NCBI GenBank assembly: GCA_934155645.1 | Contig: CAKPHC010000003.1 | Location: 105,702 to 169,701 of the forward strand | Reading direction: 5' to 3' | DNA from: an uncultured Bacilli bacterium | Lineage (GTDB): Bacteria > Bacillota_I > Bacilli_A > RF39 > UBA660 | DNA length: 64,000 nucleotides | Part shown: positions 9,194 to 18,151 of the stretch, one piece after another | Numbering within the stretch: position 1 is the first letter of the stretch | How the letters are laid out: every line of letters starts with the position of its first letter | Made by a program: the position numbers and the translations under genes | The notes under the pieces: generated by a model | Told to the model about the DNA's origin: nothing | The model's input: the letters and a program-made list of their open reading frames with translations, nothing else | Databases searched by the model: none

Positions 9194-10183
9194 ATGTCAG
9201 AGAATAATTCTAATTTAGAAAAAGAAAGAATAGATACAAAAGAAACCGTTAATCAAGAAAATGATGAACTTAATGCTCGTATCAATAAACTTTATGGTAT
9301 GAGTAGCGAAGATACACCCCAAAAAGAATATGACCCCGCTGAATTACAAGAGATTAGAAAGAAACTCTTATATTTATTAATAGGAATTATAATAGTGGGT
9401 ATAGGTGCATTAGTGGTCCTTATCAATCCATTTAAATGGGGTAAAGAAACAAAAACAAATACTCCAAATACTGAAGACAAAACAGATGACATTGTAGAAG
9501 AACCAACTGGTGAATTATCTCTATCAAATCAAACAGTAGTAGGATTAAATAATCGTATAAGTTTTTATGAGAGTGACTTTGCTAGAATAGATTTATTCCC
9601 ATTATATTCTAATAAAGAATTAGATTCTATCAATATTCCAAATAATATTAAGTTATATTTACTAAGAAAGAATTCACTTTTCTCTGATATGTTAAAGAAT
9701 AATGGTATGGCTGAATATGCTAAAACTTGTAGTGCTGAAGGAATAAACATTTCTAAAGATAAATTTGATACATTAGCAAAGAAATTGTTAGGAAATGCCG
9801 TTATAGTAGAATATTCAGATTTCAATTATACTTACTATGATAATTCTAAAGAAGTAAAACTATTATTTACATATGCCAATGATGCTTACAATATAAAATG
9901 TAGTGATTACAATATTGATAACATAACTAAATTTATTCAACAAAAACTAATTAGTGCATATAAAACCGAAAATAGTATTGAATTATATCAAAGAGTAGTA
10001 TTTATAAATGTTAATGGAGTATATTTAGATCCAAACTTTGAAACATTAATAACGAATGATAAAAACGCTACTATAGATACTTATATTGAAAAAGGAAGTA
10101 TTTATAAATATACATTTATTGAAGATGATAATAACGATTATTATTTAAGCAAAATAGAATTGTCAGATGGAGTTAGTCAGTAG
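9194..10183 (+). CDS. membrane-anchored protein of unknown function, paralogue of 3832-4677
   Basis: About 329 residues. ATG 9194 is preferred because GGTAGGTG lies 6-7 bases upstream. A charged N-terminal cytoplasmic region of about 58 residues precedes one membrane span (LLYLLIGIIIVGIGALVVL) and an outside domain. YDNSKEV and the terminal YTFIEDDNNDYYL match the 3.8-kb paralogue. The different N-terminal length shows that only the outer domain is conserved. Promoter-like ATTATAA sequences precede it and a terminator overlaps its end. Confidence 0.6.
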   Translation: MSENNSNLEKERIDTKETVNQENDELNARINKLYGMSSEDTPQKEYDPAELQEIRKKLLYLLIGIIIVGIGALVVLINPFKWGKETKTNTPNTEDKTDDIVEEPTGELSLSNQTVVGLNNRISFYESDFARIDLFPLYSNKELDSINIPNNIKLYLLRKNSLFSDMLKNNGMAEYAKTCSAEGINISKDKFDTLAKKLLGNAVIVEYSDFNYTYYDNSKEVKLLFTYANDAYNIKCSDYNIDNITKFIQQKLISAYKTENSIELYQRVVFINVNGVYLDPNFETLITNDKNATIDTYIEKGSIYKYTFIEDDNNDYYLSKIELSDGVSQ

Positions 10184-10198
10184 TTAACTCCTTTTTTT
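10169..10198 (+). terminator. intrinsic terminator
   Basis: Stem GGAGTTA / TAACTCC spanning the stop codon, then seven T. Confidence 0.85.
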
Positions 10199-10266
10199 GT
10201 GTAAACTTTTGGCAAATATCTAGAAAAGTATAAGGATTATGTTATAATAAAATAGGAGATGGTAAC

Positions 10267-12246
10267 ATGAATATATTAAAAAAAGAAGTAAAGACTGGTC
10301 AAGTAGATAAGAAAATCATTGATAATTTAAGAGGTTTAAGTATAGACATAATTGCTAAAGCTAATAGTGGACACCCAGGTATTGCATTAGGAGCAGCTCC
10401 TATTATTGCAACACTATATGCTAATCACTTAAGATTTTCGAAAGAAAATGATAAATGGCTTAATAGAGACCGTTTTATCTTATCTGCAGGACATGGTTCT
10501 AGTTTGCTATATGCAACATTATATATGGCAGGTTTTCCAATAGAACTTAGTGATCTTGAATCGTTTAGATGTTTAGGTTCTATTACTCCTGGCCATCCTG
10601 AATATGGAATAACTAAAGGCGTTGACATTTCAACTGGACCTTTAGGGCAAGGAGTAGCGTCGAGTGTTGGTATAGCTATTGGTGAAGAATACCTATCTAA
10701 TTACTTTGGTAAAGATATAATTGATTATTACACATATGTATTATGCGGTGATGGTGACCTTATGGAAGGTGTTAGTTATGAAGCCTTTTCATTAGCAGGA
10801 AAACTTTCTTTAAATAAACTAATTGTTTTATATGATTCAAATAACGTTACACTAGACGGAGACCTATCTAATTCTTCGTGTGAAAATACTAAATTGAGAT
10901 TTGAAGCAATTAATTGGAACTATATATTAGTAAGTGATGGTGAAGATACTTCTAGCATAAATGACGCTATTATCAAAGCAAAAGCTAGTGATAAGCCTAC
11001 ACTTATCGAAGTAAAAACAACAATAGGTAAATTCTCTAAATACCAAGGTACTTCTAAAGTTCATGGTTCACCATTAGATGAAGAAGATATCAAAAACATA
11101 AAAGAAAAACTAAACTTACGCGATATTCCTTTCTCAGTATCTAGTGAAGCAGTAACAAGCTTTAGAACTTCTATTGATGAACGTAATGATAATATTTATG
11201 CTGAATGGAATAACAAAGTTAGTCTTTTACCAACAGAAAAGCAAGAAGAATTAAATGAACTTATAAATAATAAAGAACCACTTAAAGTTAAAGATATATA
11301 TTATGAAATACCAGATGATGGAGTAGAAGCAACTAGAGTATCTTCTGGTAAGATATTAAATTCTATTGCAACTAATTATCCATTTGTTATGGGAGGAAGT
11401 GCTGATGTTTCTAATTCTACTCACGCTAGAATCAAAAGTGAAGGTTCTTTTTCAAAAAGTACACCTTTAAATCGTAATATTGATTTTGGTATTAGAGAAC
11501 ATGCAATGGCTTGTATTGCTAATGGGCTTGCCTTAACAGGCATAACTCCATTTGTATCAACATTTTTCTCTTTTGCTGATTACCTAAAACCAGCTCTTAG
11601 GATGACAGCATTAATGAATTTACCAGTCATTTATGTATTCACTCATGATTCTATAACAGTAGGAGAGGATGGTCCAACTCATCAACCAGTTGAACAATTA
11701 GTAATGTTGAGGTCAACTCCCAATGTTGATGTTTATCGTCCTTTTGATGCTAACGAAACTCTAGGAGCATATAAAACAATACTAGAGTCTAGACGTCCAT
11801 CATGCCTAGTACTTAGTAGAAACAAAGTTGAATTAAACTCTTCTACCAAGGTAAACGAAGTAAAAAAAGGAGCATACATCCTAGAAGAAGAACATGGCAA
11901 TTTAGAAGCAGTATTAATATCAAGTGGTGAAGAAATAGAACTAGCAAGAAAAGTACATAAAATACTAACTGAACGTGGTATAGCAATAAGACTAGTATCT
12001 ATGCCTTCAATCGAAGTGTTTGAACGTCAAACTAAAAAATATCAAGAAAGTATCATACCAGAAGATAAAGAAGTCTTTGTAATTGAATTATCTTCATCAT
12101 ACTCTTGGTACAAATATACAAATAAACAAGAACATTTATTTACTGTTGATACATTCGGAGCTAGCGGTAACAGAAATGATTTACTAGAACGTTTCGGATT
12201 TAACAGTGAAAAAATTGCAGATAAAATTGAGAAACTTTTAAAATAG
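10267..12246 (+). CDS. tkt: transketolase
   Basis: 659 residues, the usual family length. It transfers two-carbon units in the non-oxidative pentose phosphate pathway, using thiamine diphosphate and a divalent metal. Visible features are the N-terminal ANSGHPGIALGAAP motif, the ThDP motif GDGDLMEGVSYEA ending in YDSNN, and the central pyrimidine domain with DFGIREHAM and EDGPTHQPVEQL. The downstream sirA-like and yneF genes keep the Bacillus subtilis order. Started by AATAGGAGATGGTAAC-ATG. Confidence 0.97.
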   Translation: MNILKKEVKTGQVDKKIIDNLRGLSIDIIAKANSGHPGIALGAAPIIATLYANHLRFSKENDKWLNRDRFILSAGHGSSLLYATLYMAGFPIELSDLESFRCLGSITPGHPEYGITKGVDISTGPLGQGVASSVGIAIGEEYLSNYFGKDIIDYYTYVLCGDGDLMEGVSYEAFSLAGKLSLNKLIVLYDSNNVTLDGDLSNSSCENTKLRFEAINWNYILVSDGEDTSSINDAIIKAKASDKPTLIEVKTTIGKFSKYQGTSKVHGSPLDEEDIKNIKEKLNLRDIPFSVSSEAVTSFRTSIDERNDNIYAEWNNKVSLLPTEKQEELNELINNKEPLKVKDIYYEIPDDGVEATRVSSGKILNSIATNYPFVMGGSADVSNSTHARIKSEGSFSKSTPLNRNIDFGIREHAMACIANGLALTGITPFVSTFFSFADYLKPALRMTALMNLPVIYVFTHDSITVGEDGPTHQPVEQLVMLRSTPNVDVYRPFDANETLGAYKTILESRRPSCLVLSRNKVELNSSTKVNEVKKGAYILEEEHGNLEAVLISSGEEIELARKVHKILTERGIAIRLVSMPSIEVFERQTKKYQESIIPEDKEVFVIELSSSYSWYKYTNKQEHLFTVDTFGASGNRNDLLERFGFNSEKIADKIEKLLK

Positions 12247-12259
12247 TTTCTCTTTTTTT
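12229..12259 (+). terminator. terminator overlapping tkt stop
   Basis: Stem GAGAAACT / AGTTTCTC with the tkt stop codon in the loop region, then seven T. Confidence 0.85.
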
Positions 12260-12306
12260 GACAAAAGAATCCCAATCATTTTTGTATATTAATACTGGGT
12301 GATGAA

Positions 12307-12732
12307 ATGAGAATATATTTTGTATTTAAAATTAAAGAAGAATACACAGATTTGTATAGAGATACTCCAAGTACTTTATATAATATCTTAAATCAAATGT
12401 ACTACATGAAAAGAAGTGAGATTGGATATGGTTTCAATTTATTTAATCAAATGATTGATAGAATCAATAAATTTGAATTAGATAAATATTTATATATACT
12501 ACTGCATACTAAAATGAAATATAGTAAAAAAGGAGAAGACCACATACTAAATAACTTATATAAAGATGAAGTAAGTATTTTAAGAGTAAAAACAACTCAT
12601 ATTTTGATTAATTCCAATAAAAGTTATACTGAATTCTTTGCTTTACTAAATCAATTTGATTCTAGTTTATTTGTATGTGACTTTAACAATCATGATTATT
12701 TTTTCTTATCTGACATCAAATTGCTTGTATAA
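12307..12732 (+). CDS. sirA: SirA-like protein (sporulation inhibitor of replication)
   Basis: 141 residues. In B. subtilis SirA (YneE) binds DnaA domain I and blocks replication initiation at the onset of sporulation. Here the assignment rests on position (tkt, this gene, yneF, exactly the Bacillus order), on length, and on a SirA-like C-terminus (SLFVCDFNNHDYFFLSD, preceded by a strand-helix pattern). Overall similarity is weak by eye, so DnaA binding is an inference. GGGTGATGAA-ATG is the start, 60 bp after tkt, and the terminator between them implies separate transcription. Confidence 0.6.
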   Translation: MRIYFVFKIKEEYTDLYRDTPSTLYNILNQMYYMKRSEIGYGFNLFNQMIDRINKFELDKYLYILLHTKMKYSKKGEDHILNNLYKDEVSILRVKTTHILINSNKSYTEFFALLNQFDSSLFVCDFNNHDYFFLSDIKLLV

Positions 12733-12775
12733 AATGGATAAATTTAGTAAAATGTTGATAAGGAGATGAATTAAT

Positions 12776-12985
12776 ATGTGGTTAGATATATTACAAGTAG
12801 TAATTGGTATCATAGTAGGATTTGTAATTGGTTTCTTTGTATCAAAAAAAGTAATGACTAATTATTTAAAGAAAAATCCACCTATAAATGAAGAAATGAT
12901 TAAAGCATTAATGGCTCAAATGGGTAGAAAGCCATCTCAAAAGCAAGTTAATCAAATGATGAAATCAATGGAAAAATATATGTAA
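12776..12985 (+). CDS. yneF: UPF0154 small membrane protein YneF
   Basis: 69 residues: one N-terminal membrane span (DILQVVIGIIVGFVIGFFVS) followed by a conserved cytoplasmic tail (KNPPINEEMIKALMAQMGRK, then PSQKQVNQMM). This is the full YneF/UPF0154 pattern. Function unknown in the family. Good ribosome site (AAGGAGATGAATTAAT-ATG). Synteny with tkt and the SirA-like gene supports the call. Confidence 0.88.
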   Translation: MWLDILQVVIGIIVGFVIGFFVSKKVMTNYLKKNPPINEEMIKALMAQMGRKPSQKQVNQMMKSMEKYM

Positions 12986-12986
12986 T

Positions 12987-13009
12987 GAAACCTTATGGTT
13001 TCTTTTTTT
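12987..13009 (+). terminator. intrinsic terminator after yneF
   Basis: Stem GAAACC / GGTTTC, loop TTAT, then seven T. The folD ribosome site begins a few bases downstream. Confidence 0.85.
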
Positions 13010-13024
13010 GAAAGAAGGAGTAAA

Positions 13025-13864
13025 ATGGAAATATTAGATGGTAAAAAAGTAAAATTACAATTACTAGAAGAACTAAAAAAAGAAGTGTTAAAATTAGAAA
13101 GACCACTAGGTCTTACAGTAATACAAGTAGGAGAAGATAAAGCAAGTTCAGTATACGTTAATCAAAAGAGAAAAATGGCAGATATGATGGGATTTAACTT
13201 CAATCATATTAAACTGGATGAAAATGTATCTGAAGAAGTACTTATAAACTTAATAAATGAATTAAATCATAATGATTATGTAGATGGTGTATTAGTACAA
13301 ATGCCACTACCCGCACATTTAGATGAAAAAACAATACAAAACGCTGTAGACCCATATAAAGACGTCGATGGACTTACTGATGTAAATGCTGGAAGATTAT
13401 CACATGGAATAGATACCTTAGTACCTTGTACACCTGCAGGTATAATGGATTTATTAAAATATTATTCAATTGAAGTAAGTGGTAAAAATGTAACAATAGT
13501 AGGAAGAAGCAATCTAGTAGGTAAACCATTATCTTATTTAATGACTAATAATAATGCTACTGTAAGTTTGTGTCACTCTAAAACAAGAAATTTAAAAGAG
13601 TATACTAAATTAGCAGATATACTAATAGTAGCAGTAGGAAAGCCTAAATTAATAAAAGAGGACTATATTAAAGAAGGAAGCGTAATTATTGATGTAGGTA
13701 TTAATAGATTAGAAGATGGAACATTATGTGGAGATGTAGACTTTGATAATGTAGCACCACTTGCTTCATACATTACTCCCGTTCCAGGTGGAGTAGGTCA
13801 AATGACAGTAGGAGAACTTGCTAATAATACTTATAAGGCTTACATGCTAAGAAAACATAGATAA
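13025..13864 (+). CDS. folD: methylenetetrahydrofolate dehydrogenase / cyclohydrolase
   Basis: 279 residues. A bifunctional enzyme interconverting 5,10-methylene-, methenyl- and 10-formyl-THF for purine and formyl-Met supply. ATG 13025 follows GAAGGAGTAAA; the frame is open upstream through the yneF terminator, but no start there has a ribosome site. Motifs: VYVNQKRKMADMMGF with the catalytic Lys, VDGVLVQMPLPAHLD, the Rossmann segment VGRSNLVGKPL and the C-terminal TPVPGGVGQMT. Complete and unremarkable. Confidence 0.95.
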   Translation: MEILDGKKVKLQLLEELKKEVLKLERPLGLTVIQVGEDKASSVYVNQKRKMADMMGFNFNHIKLDENVSEEVLINLINELNHNDYVDGVLVQMPLPAHLDEKTIQNAVDPYKDVDGLTDVNAGRLSHGIDTLVPCTPAGIMDLLKYYSIEVSGKNVTIVGRSNLVGKPLSYLMTNNNATVSLCHSKTRNLKEYTKLADILIVAVGKPKLIKEDYIKEGSVIIDVGINRLEDGTLCGDVDFDNVAPLASYITPVPGGVGQMTVGELANNTYKAYMLRKHR

Positions 13865-13880
13865 AAATTGAAATAAACTA

Positions 13881-13963
13881 TTTACGAAAGTACAATTATT
13901 AGATAAAATTATATTAAATAAAGGGCTAGTAAAGACTTTAAGTGTTTTTGCTGACTCTTTTTT
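13881..13963 (+). promoter_or_regulatory. promoter with promoter-proximal terminator hairpin, leader of ABC exporter operon
   Basis: TTTACG (13881-13886), 17-base spacer, TAAAAT (13904-13909). The expected transcript start is near 13916. Only a few bases later a hairpin begins: GGGCTAGTAAAG (13923-13934) pairs imperfectly with TTTTTGCTGACTC (13945-13957), followed by six T (13958-13963). The ribosome site AGGAGG comes next. The 11-mer GGCTAGTAAAG and the whole arrangement recur in the cas9 leader at 35425-35505. The hairpin could also stop read-through from folD, which has no other terminator. Confidence 0.55.
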
Positions 13964-13978
13964 AGTAGGAGGATAAAC

Positions 13979-14650
13979 ATGAGCAAGGTAATTCGTTTAG
14001 AACAATTGTCAAAATCTTATCATACTAAAACCGAGAAGCTTGAAGTCCTAAAAAAAATAAGCATTGCATTTGAAGAAGGAAAGTTTTATGCAATAACAGG
14101 GCACAGCGGTAGTGGTAAATCAACACTTATTAATATTATTGGATTAATAGACCAATTTGATGATGGTTTCTACTATTTATATGGCAAAAATGTAAAAGAT
14201 TTAACCGATAAAGAAATGTCACAACTGCGAATGAAAAATATAGGCTTTGTTTTTCAAGAATTTTATTTAAATACTACACTTAAAGCTTACGAAAACGTTA
14301 TAGTACCAATGCTGATTAATAAACAAATTTTAAAAAGTGAGAGAAAGAAACGCGCAGTTAAATTATTAGAGATGGTTGGTTTAAAAGATAGAATTGAACA
14401 TTTTCCAAAAGAACTGTCAGGCGGAGAACAGCAACGTGTTGCAATAGCAAGAGCTTTAGCAAATAATCCATCTATCATTATTGCTGATGAACCCACAGGA
14501 AATTTGGATGAAAAAAACGAAGAACAAATATTTGAATTACTACAAAAAATAGCAAAAGAGGGAAAATGTGTTATTGTTGTTTCGCACAGTAAGGAAATAA
14601 AAAAATATGCTGATGTAATATATTCACTTTCAAATGGAGAATTACACTAG
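13979..14650 (+). CDS. ABC transporter ATP-binding protein, exporter type
   Basis: 223 residues. ATPase subunit of a MacB/lactococcin-type exporter. Walker A GHSGSGKST (near residue 40), Q-loop FVFQEF, signature LSGGEQQRVAIARAL, Walker B IIIADEPTGNLDE and the H-switch VSHS are all present. Two permease genes follow within three bases each, so this is the first gene of a three-gene operon. Substrate unknown: bacteriocin, lipid, peptide and drug export are all possible. The AGGAGGATAAAC-ATG start lies 15 bases after the leader hairpin. Confidence 0.92.
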   Translation: MSKVIRLEQLSKSYHTKTEKLEVLKKISIAFEEGKFYAITGHSGSGKSTLINIIGLIDQFDDGFYYLYGKNVKDLTDKEMSQLRMKNIGFVFQEFYLNTTLKAYENVIVPMLINKQILKSERKKRAVKLLEMVGLKDRIEHFPKELSGGEQQRVAIARALANNPSIIIADEPTGNLDEKNEEQIFELLQKIAKEGKCVIVVSHSKEIKKYADVIYSLSNGELH

Positions 14651-14652
14651 AA

Positions 14653-15891
14653 ATGAAAGAAACTTTCAAAAATACATTTGTTTTGCTAAAACATGATAAG
14701 AAAAATAGAAATATGCTCATTATGTCAGTAATTTGTTCCTTAATTATAATGATTTCAATTACATTGTATATATCGTTTCAAAAATATATAAAAAACAATT
14801 ATGAAAATAATATTGGATTTCGAACGTTAGATGTTGTAAATGCCAGTGGTGAAGAAGACATAGAACAAATGGTTCCAAACGAAACAAAACTAAAAAATAT
14901 AAAACATGTTGTTGATGTATATAGCTCTAAGTATCACTCATTTACTGGTAACTCAAACTTTAAGAATAGTAAATATAACGGTATTATTACTTTAACTTCT
15001 TATATTGAAAGTATAAACTTACCTTTGACTCATGGTGAAAATATTGATAATAGAAAAAATGTAGCAATATGTCCCGAAAACTTTTACCCTGATAGTTCAA
15101 TTAATCAAGAAATAAAGTTAAATATTAGTAAAGATGCCTTTATTTCCGGTAAAGAATTGCTAAATAAAAATTTTGAATTTTATTATTATACTTACAGTGA
15201 AACAAATGAGCAGCATAGACCTGAGATTAACAGCAAAAACACTGTAAAATTTAAGATAGTAGGATTATACAATTCTACCCTTAACTTTGACAGTCCTAAC
15301 CAATGTTATGTTTCTATGGATAATGTAAAAGATATTGTAAATGTATCAAATCCTAATGTGATTTCTTCTAGTTATGTCGTTGTAGATAGTATAAATAATA
15401 TCAATAATGTTATAAATGAAATAAACGATTTGGGATATATAGCATCAGTAACTAATTATTTTGACTATGAATTTGTAAATACTTTTAAAATGATTTGTAC
15501 AGTAATTACAACAGTATTTATATTTTTAGCAGTAACCTTACAAACCTTATATATAAATAAAAAAATAATTTTAGAATGTAAGAATATAGGAATTCAACGC
15601 GCTTTTGGATATTCCATTTCAGAAATTAGGAAAAGACTTTTATTAGAAATTTTAGTTTTGTTACTAATCCCGTTTGTTACCAGTGGTTTTATCTTTATGC
15701 TGTTATATTTGTTAGGAACTAATATATTATTTAAGTCAATAGAATTGTACGGAATTAAGATAATTGTAGAGCTATTTGTTTTTATTTTTACATTTATTGG
15801 AATCGTAGTATTGCCATATATAGTTGCAATTTTTCAAGTACTTTTTAAAACAAATAAAAATATTATAAGTTATTTGAAAGCGGAGGAATAA
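14653..15891 (+). CDS. FtsX-like ABC transporter permease
   Basis: 412 residues. One membrane span near residues 20-42 (MLIMSVICSLIIMISITLYI), a large extracytoplasmic domain to about residue 275, then three spans near 280-300, 330-355 and 375-400. This is the MacB/FtsX permease layout. The cytoplasmic loop CKNIGIQRAFGYS is the typical coupling segment of the family. It starts three bases after the ATPase stop and overlaps its translation signals, so expression is coupled. Confidence 0.82.
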   Translation: MKETFKNTFVLLKHDKKNRNMLIMSVICSLIIMISITLYISFQKYIKNNYENNIGFRTLDVVNASGEEDIEQMVPNETKLKNIKHVVDVYSSKYHSFTGNSNFKNSKYNGIITLTSYIESINLPLTHGENIDNRKNVAICPENFYPDSSINQEIKLNISKDAFISGKELLNKNFEFYYYTYSETNEQHRPEINSKNTVKFKIVGLYNSTLNFDSPNQCYVSMDNVKDIVNVSNPNVISSSYVVVDSINNINNVINEINDLGYIASVTNYFDYEFVNTFKMICTVITTVFIFLAVTLQTLYINKKIILECKNIGIQRAFGYSISEIRKRLLLEILVLLLIPFVTSGFIFMLLYLLGTNILFKSIELYGIKIIVELFVFIFTFIGIVVLPYIVAIFQVLFKTNKNIISYLKAEE

Positions 15892-15893
15892 AA

Positions 15894-17021
15894 ATGATAC
15901 TAATTAAATCTTTCTTTAGAAAGAAAAGTAGCAAAATATATTTACTATTATTCTCAGTTATAATACTTGGATTAATTGTCATATATTCCTTAATAAATTA
16001 TTATGACATTGCAATAAACAACTATTTAAAATCAAATCTTGTTATAACTTTTGCATCCCAAAACGATTACCATAATGATTTAATTGTCGATAAACGAATT
16101 GATAATCTAAAAGTCGGAAAAATTGTTAAACCAGATTATTCTGAAAAACTTTTGATAAAATCTACCGAAAAATCTCCATATATTTTTGATAAAGAAGCAA
16201 ACAAATATATATTGTCGGCAATATATTGGGACATTTTTCTCATAGATGAAGATATGACAGTTTTATATCCGGCTAAAGATTTTGATATAGATTTAAACAA
16301 CGATGAATTAATACTAGTATTTCCAAAAAATGAATTAAACAGTAAACAAGAGGAAACAGCCAAAAGTATTTTAAAAAAGAAATTGACATTTATAGATGAT
16401 AATCACAGAATTCAATTTACTATTAAAGAGATTAAAAACATGCCAATCGCTTGTATTATCGTCTCAGATAAAATGTATGAGCAAATTAATTCAAAGTTAA
16501 ATTATTATTCAATTACACTATCTGATTACAAAGAAGCAAGTAACATTAGAGAAGAAATTCTTGGATTAGATTATGATACCAATTATAATGTTGTTAAAAA
16601 AACTCGTGAATATTCTAAATCTCAAAAAATGATGTACGTAATGGATTTTTTAAAGAAGGGATATTCGATAGGAATAATACTAGTACTTATTATTTTGTTT
16701 GTAGTTAGTAATAATGTTTTGAAAGATGATAAACGAAATATTTGTCTTGAAAGGTTAGTTGGATTTAATAAAAAAGATATATGCATTAATATAATAGGGG
16801 AAATGCTATTGCTTATAACTTTTTCAACAATATTGGCAACTATGTTATCGATTGCAGTATTATCATTAATTAATTATTTCTGTCATATGAGTCTAGTTAT
16901 TTTCAATTTTAAAGGACTAACACTGATATTTGCTGGAATAGGAATTGTATCCATCATTGAGTTAATTACCTTTTCCGTTAGAATTAATAAATGCTTGAAA
17001 AGAGATTACATGAAGTTTTAG
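15894..17021 (+). CDS. second FtsX-like ABC permease
   Basis: 375 residues with the same 1+3 membrane layout: a span at about 12-33 (YLLLFSVIILGLIVIYSLI) and three C-terminal spans from about residue 255. The loop ICLERLVGFNKKDI matches the coupling segment of the preceding permease. It starts two bases after that gene with GGAGGAATAAAA-ATG. The two permeases plus ATPase would form an asymmetric exporter. No terminator is obvious before the rplU promoter. Confidence 0.78.
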   Translation: MILIKSFFRKKSSKIYLLLFSVIILGLIVIYSLINYYDIAINNYLKSNLVITFASQNDYHNDLIVDKRIDNLKVGKIVKPDYSEKLLIKSTEKSPYIFDKEANKYILSAIYWDIFLIDEDMTVLYPAKDFDIDLNNDELILVFPKNELNSKQEETAKSILKKKLTFIDDNHRIQFTIKEIKNMPIACIIVSDKMYEQINSKLNYYSITLSDYKEASNIREEILGLDYDTNYNVVKKTREYSKSQKMMYVMDFLKKGYSIGIILVLIILFVVSNNVLKDDKRNICLERLVGFNKKDICINIIGEMLLLITFSTILATMLSIAVLSLINYFCHMSLVIFNFKGLTLIFAGIGIVSIIELITFSVRINKCLKRDYMKF

Positions 17022-17040
17022 TCAGTATCAATTATTAATG

Positions 17041-17174
17041 TTGACTTAAACAAATAAATATGATAAAATCTTCTTGTTTGTAGCCTTTATAGCTCAAACC
17101 GCATTGATTAGGTTATAAAACAAGTAATTGTTACCTTAAGAGCGAGTCTAGAAATATATAAAGGAGGTAAAAAA
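17041..17174 (+). promoter_or_regulatory. rplU promoter and probable L21 ribosomal-protein leader
   Basis: TTGACT (17041-17046), 17 bases, TAAAAT (17064-17069). The transcript leader of about 100 bases before rplU contains GTAGCCTTTATAGCTC and, further on, TTAAGAGCGAGTCTAG. This resembles the Firmicutes L21 leader (Rfam RF00559) by position and by the conserved GCGAGTC core. In that family the leader is thought to mediate autoregulation by L21. Confidence 0.5.
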
Positions 17175-17477
17175 ATGAAAGCAGTAATTTTAACTGGTGG
17201 TAAACAATACTATGTTGCTGAAGGAGATACTATTTACGTTGAAAAACTAGATGGTAAAGAAGGTGACAAAGTAGTATTTACAGAAGTATTATTATGTGAT
17301 GGGAAAGTAGGAAATCCTTATCTTGAATCTGTTACGGTTGAAGGAAAAATCGAAAAACAAGGTAAACAACCTAAGATTACAATCTTCAAATATAAACAAA
17401 AAGATAGAAGTAATCGCCGTAAACAAGGTCACAGACAACCTTATACTAAAGTTGTTATAGAAAAAATTAAAGGATAA
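17175..17477 (+). CDS. rplU: 50S ribosomal protein L21
   Basis: 100 residues, normal length. Binds 23S rRNA in the 50S subunit. The N-terminus (MKAVILTGGKQYYVAEGD) and the C-terminal RNA-binding segment (KYKQKDRSNRRKQGHRQPYT) are characteristic. AAGGAGGTAAAAAA-ATG. First gene of the conserved rplU-prp-rpmA cluster. Confidence 0.97.
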   Translation: MKAVILTGGKQYYVAEGDTIYVEKLDGKEGDKVVFTEVLLCDGKVGNPYLESVTVEGKIEKQGKQPKITIFKYKQKDRSNRRKQGHRQPYTKVVIEKIKG

Positions 17478-17481
17478 TAAA

Positions 17482-17793
17482 ATGATTAAAGTAAATGTAT
17501 TAGTAAATAAAAATATTGAACAAATCACACTTGTTGGGCATGCTGATTTTGATGATTTCGGTAAAGACATTGTATGCAGTGCTGCTTCATCAATAGTAAC
17601 TACAACAGTAAATGCAATAATAAGATTTGATAAAGATTATATTTCTTATAAAGAAGAAAAAGATAAATTTACAATTACTATTAACACTTGGAACGAAGTC
17701 GTTAATAACTTAATTACTAATATGTTAGATTTATTAAAAGAATTAGAAAAAGATTATCCAAGTAATATTAAGATAAAGGAGGAAATGCGATGA
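17482..17793 (+). CDS. prp: ribosomal-processing cysteine protease Prp
   Basis: 103 residues. Prp removes the N-terminal extension of L27 in Firmicutes and some relatives. The catalytic His is in VGHADFDDFGKD and the catalytic Cys in IVCSAASSIV. Its substrate is the next gene, and the two overlap (prp ends ATG CGA TGA, with rpmA starting inside). This TGA stop is direct evidence that TGA is not read as Trp here. Confidence 0.93.
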   Translation: MIKVNVLVNKNIEQITLVGHADFDDFGKDIVCSAASSIVTTTVNAIIRFDKDYISYKEEKDKFTITINTWNEVVNNLITNMLDLLKELEKDYPSNIKIKEEMR

Positions 17794-18077
17794 ACATGTT
17801 AAAGTTAAATATCCAGTTATTTGCTCACCACAAAGGACAAGGTTCTACATCTAATGGACGTGATTCTAAAGGACGTAGATTAGGAGCAAAAGCAGCTGAT
17901 GGAGAATTAGTTAGTGCTGGATCTATTTTATATAGACAAAGAGGAACTAAAATATTCCCAGGTGTTAATGTAAGAAAAGGTAACGATGATACATTATACA
18001 CAACAGTAACTGGTGTAGTAAAATTTGAATGCGTTGGAAAAGATAAAAAACAAGTAAGTTGTTATCCAGCTGAATAG
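17790..18077 (+). CDS. rpmA: 50S ribosomal protein L27 with Prp-cleaved N-terminus
   Basis: 95 residues. The mature N-terminus reaches the peptidyl transferase centre. It begins MNMLKLNIQLFAHHKGQGS; the LNIQLFA segment matches the Prp cleavage consensus, and cleavage after FA would expose HHKGQGS. The start overlaps prp by four bases with GGAGGAAATGCG upstream. A terminator follows immediately. Confidence 0.97.
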   Translation: MNMLKLNIQLFAHHKGQGSTSNGRDSKGRRLGAKAADGELVSAGSILYRQRGTKIFPGVNVRKGNDDTLYTTVTGVVKFECVGKDKKQVSCYPAE

Positions 18078-18105
18078 AACAGTAAGTAGATACTGTTCTT
18101 TTTTT
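18076..18105 (+). terminator. terminator after rpmA
   Basis: Stem AGAACAGTA / TACTGTTCT, loop AGTAGA, then T-rich tail. The stem overlaps the rpmA stop. Confidence 0.85.
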
Positions 18106-18151
18106 CTTTACGTTAAGTAGATAAAAAATTGTGAAATTTATTTCATATTTA

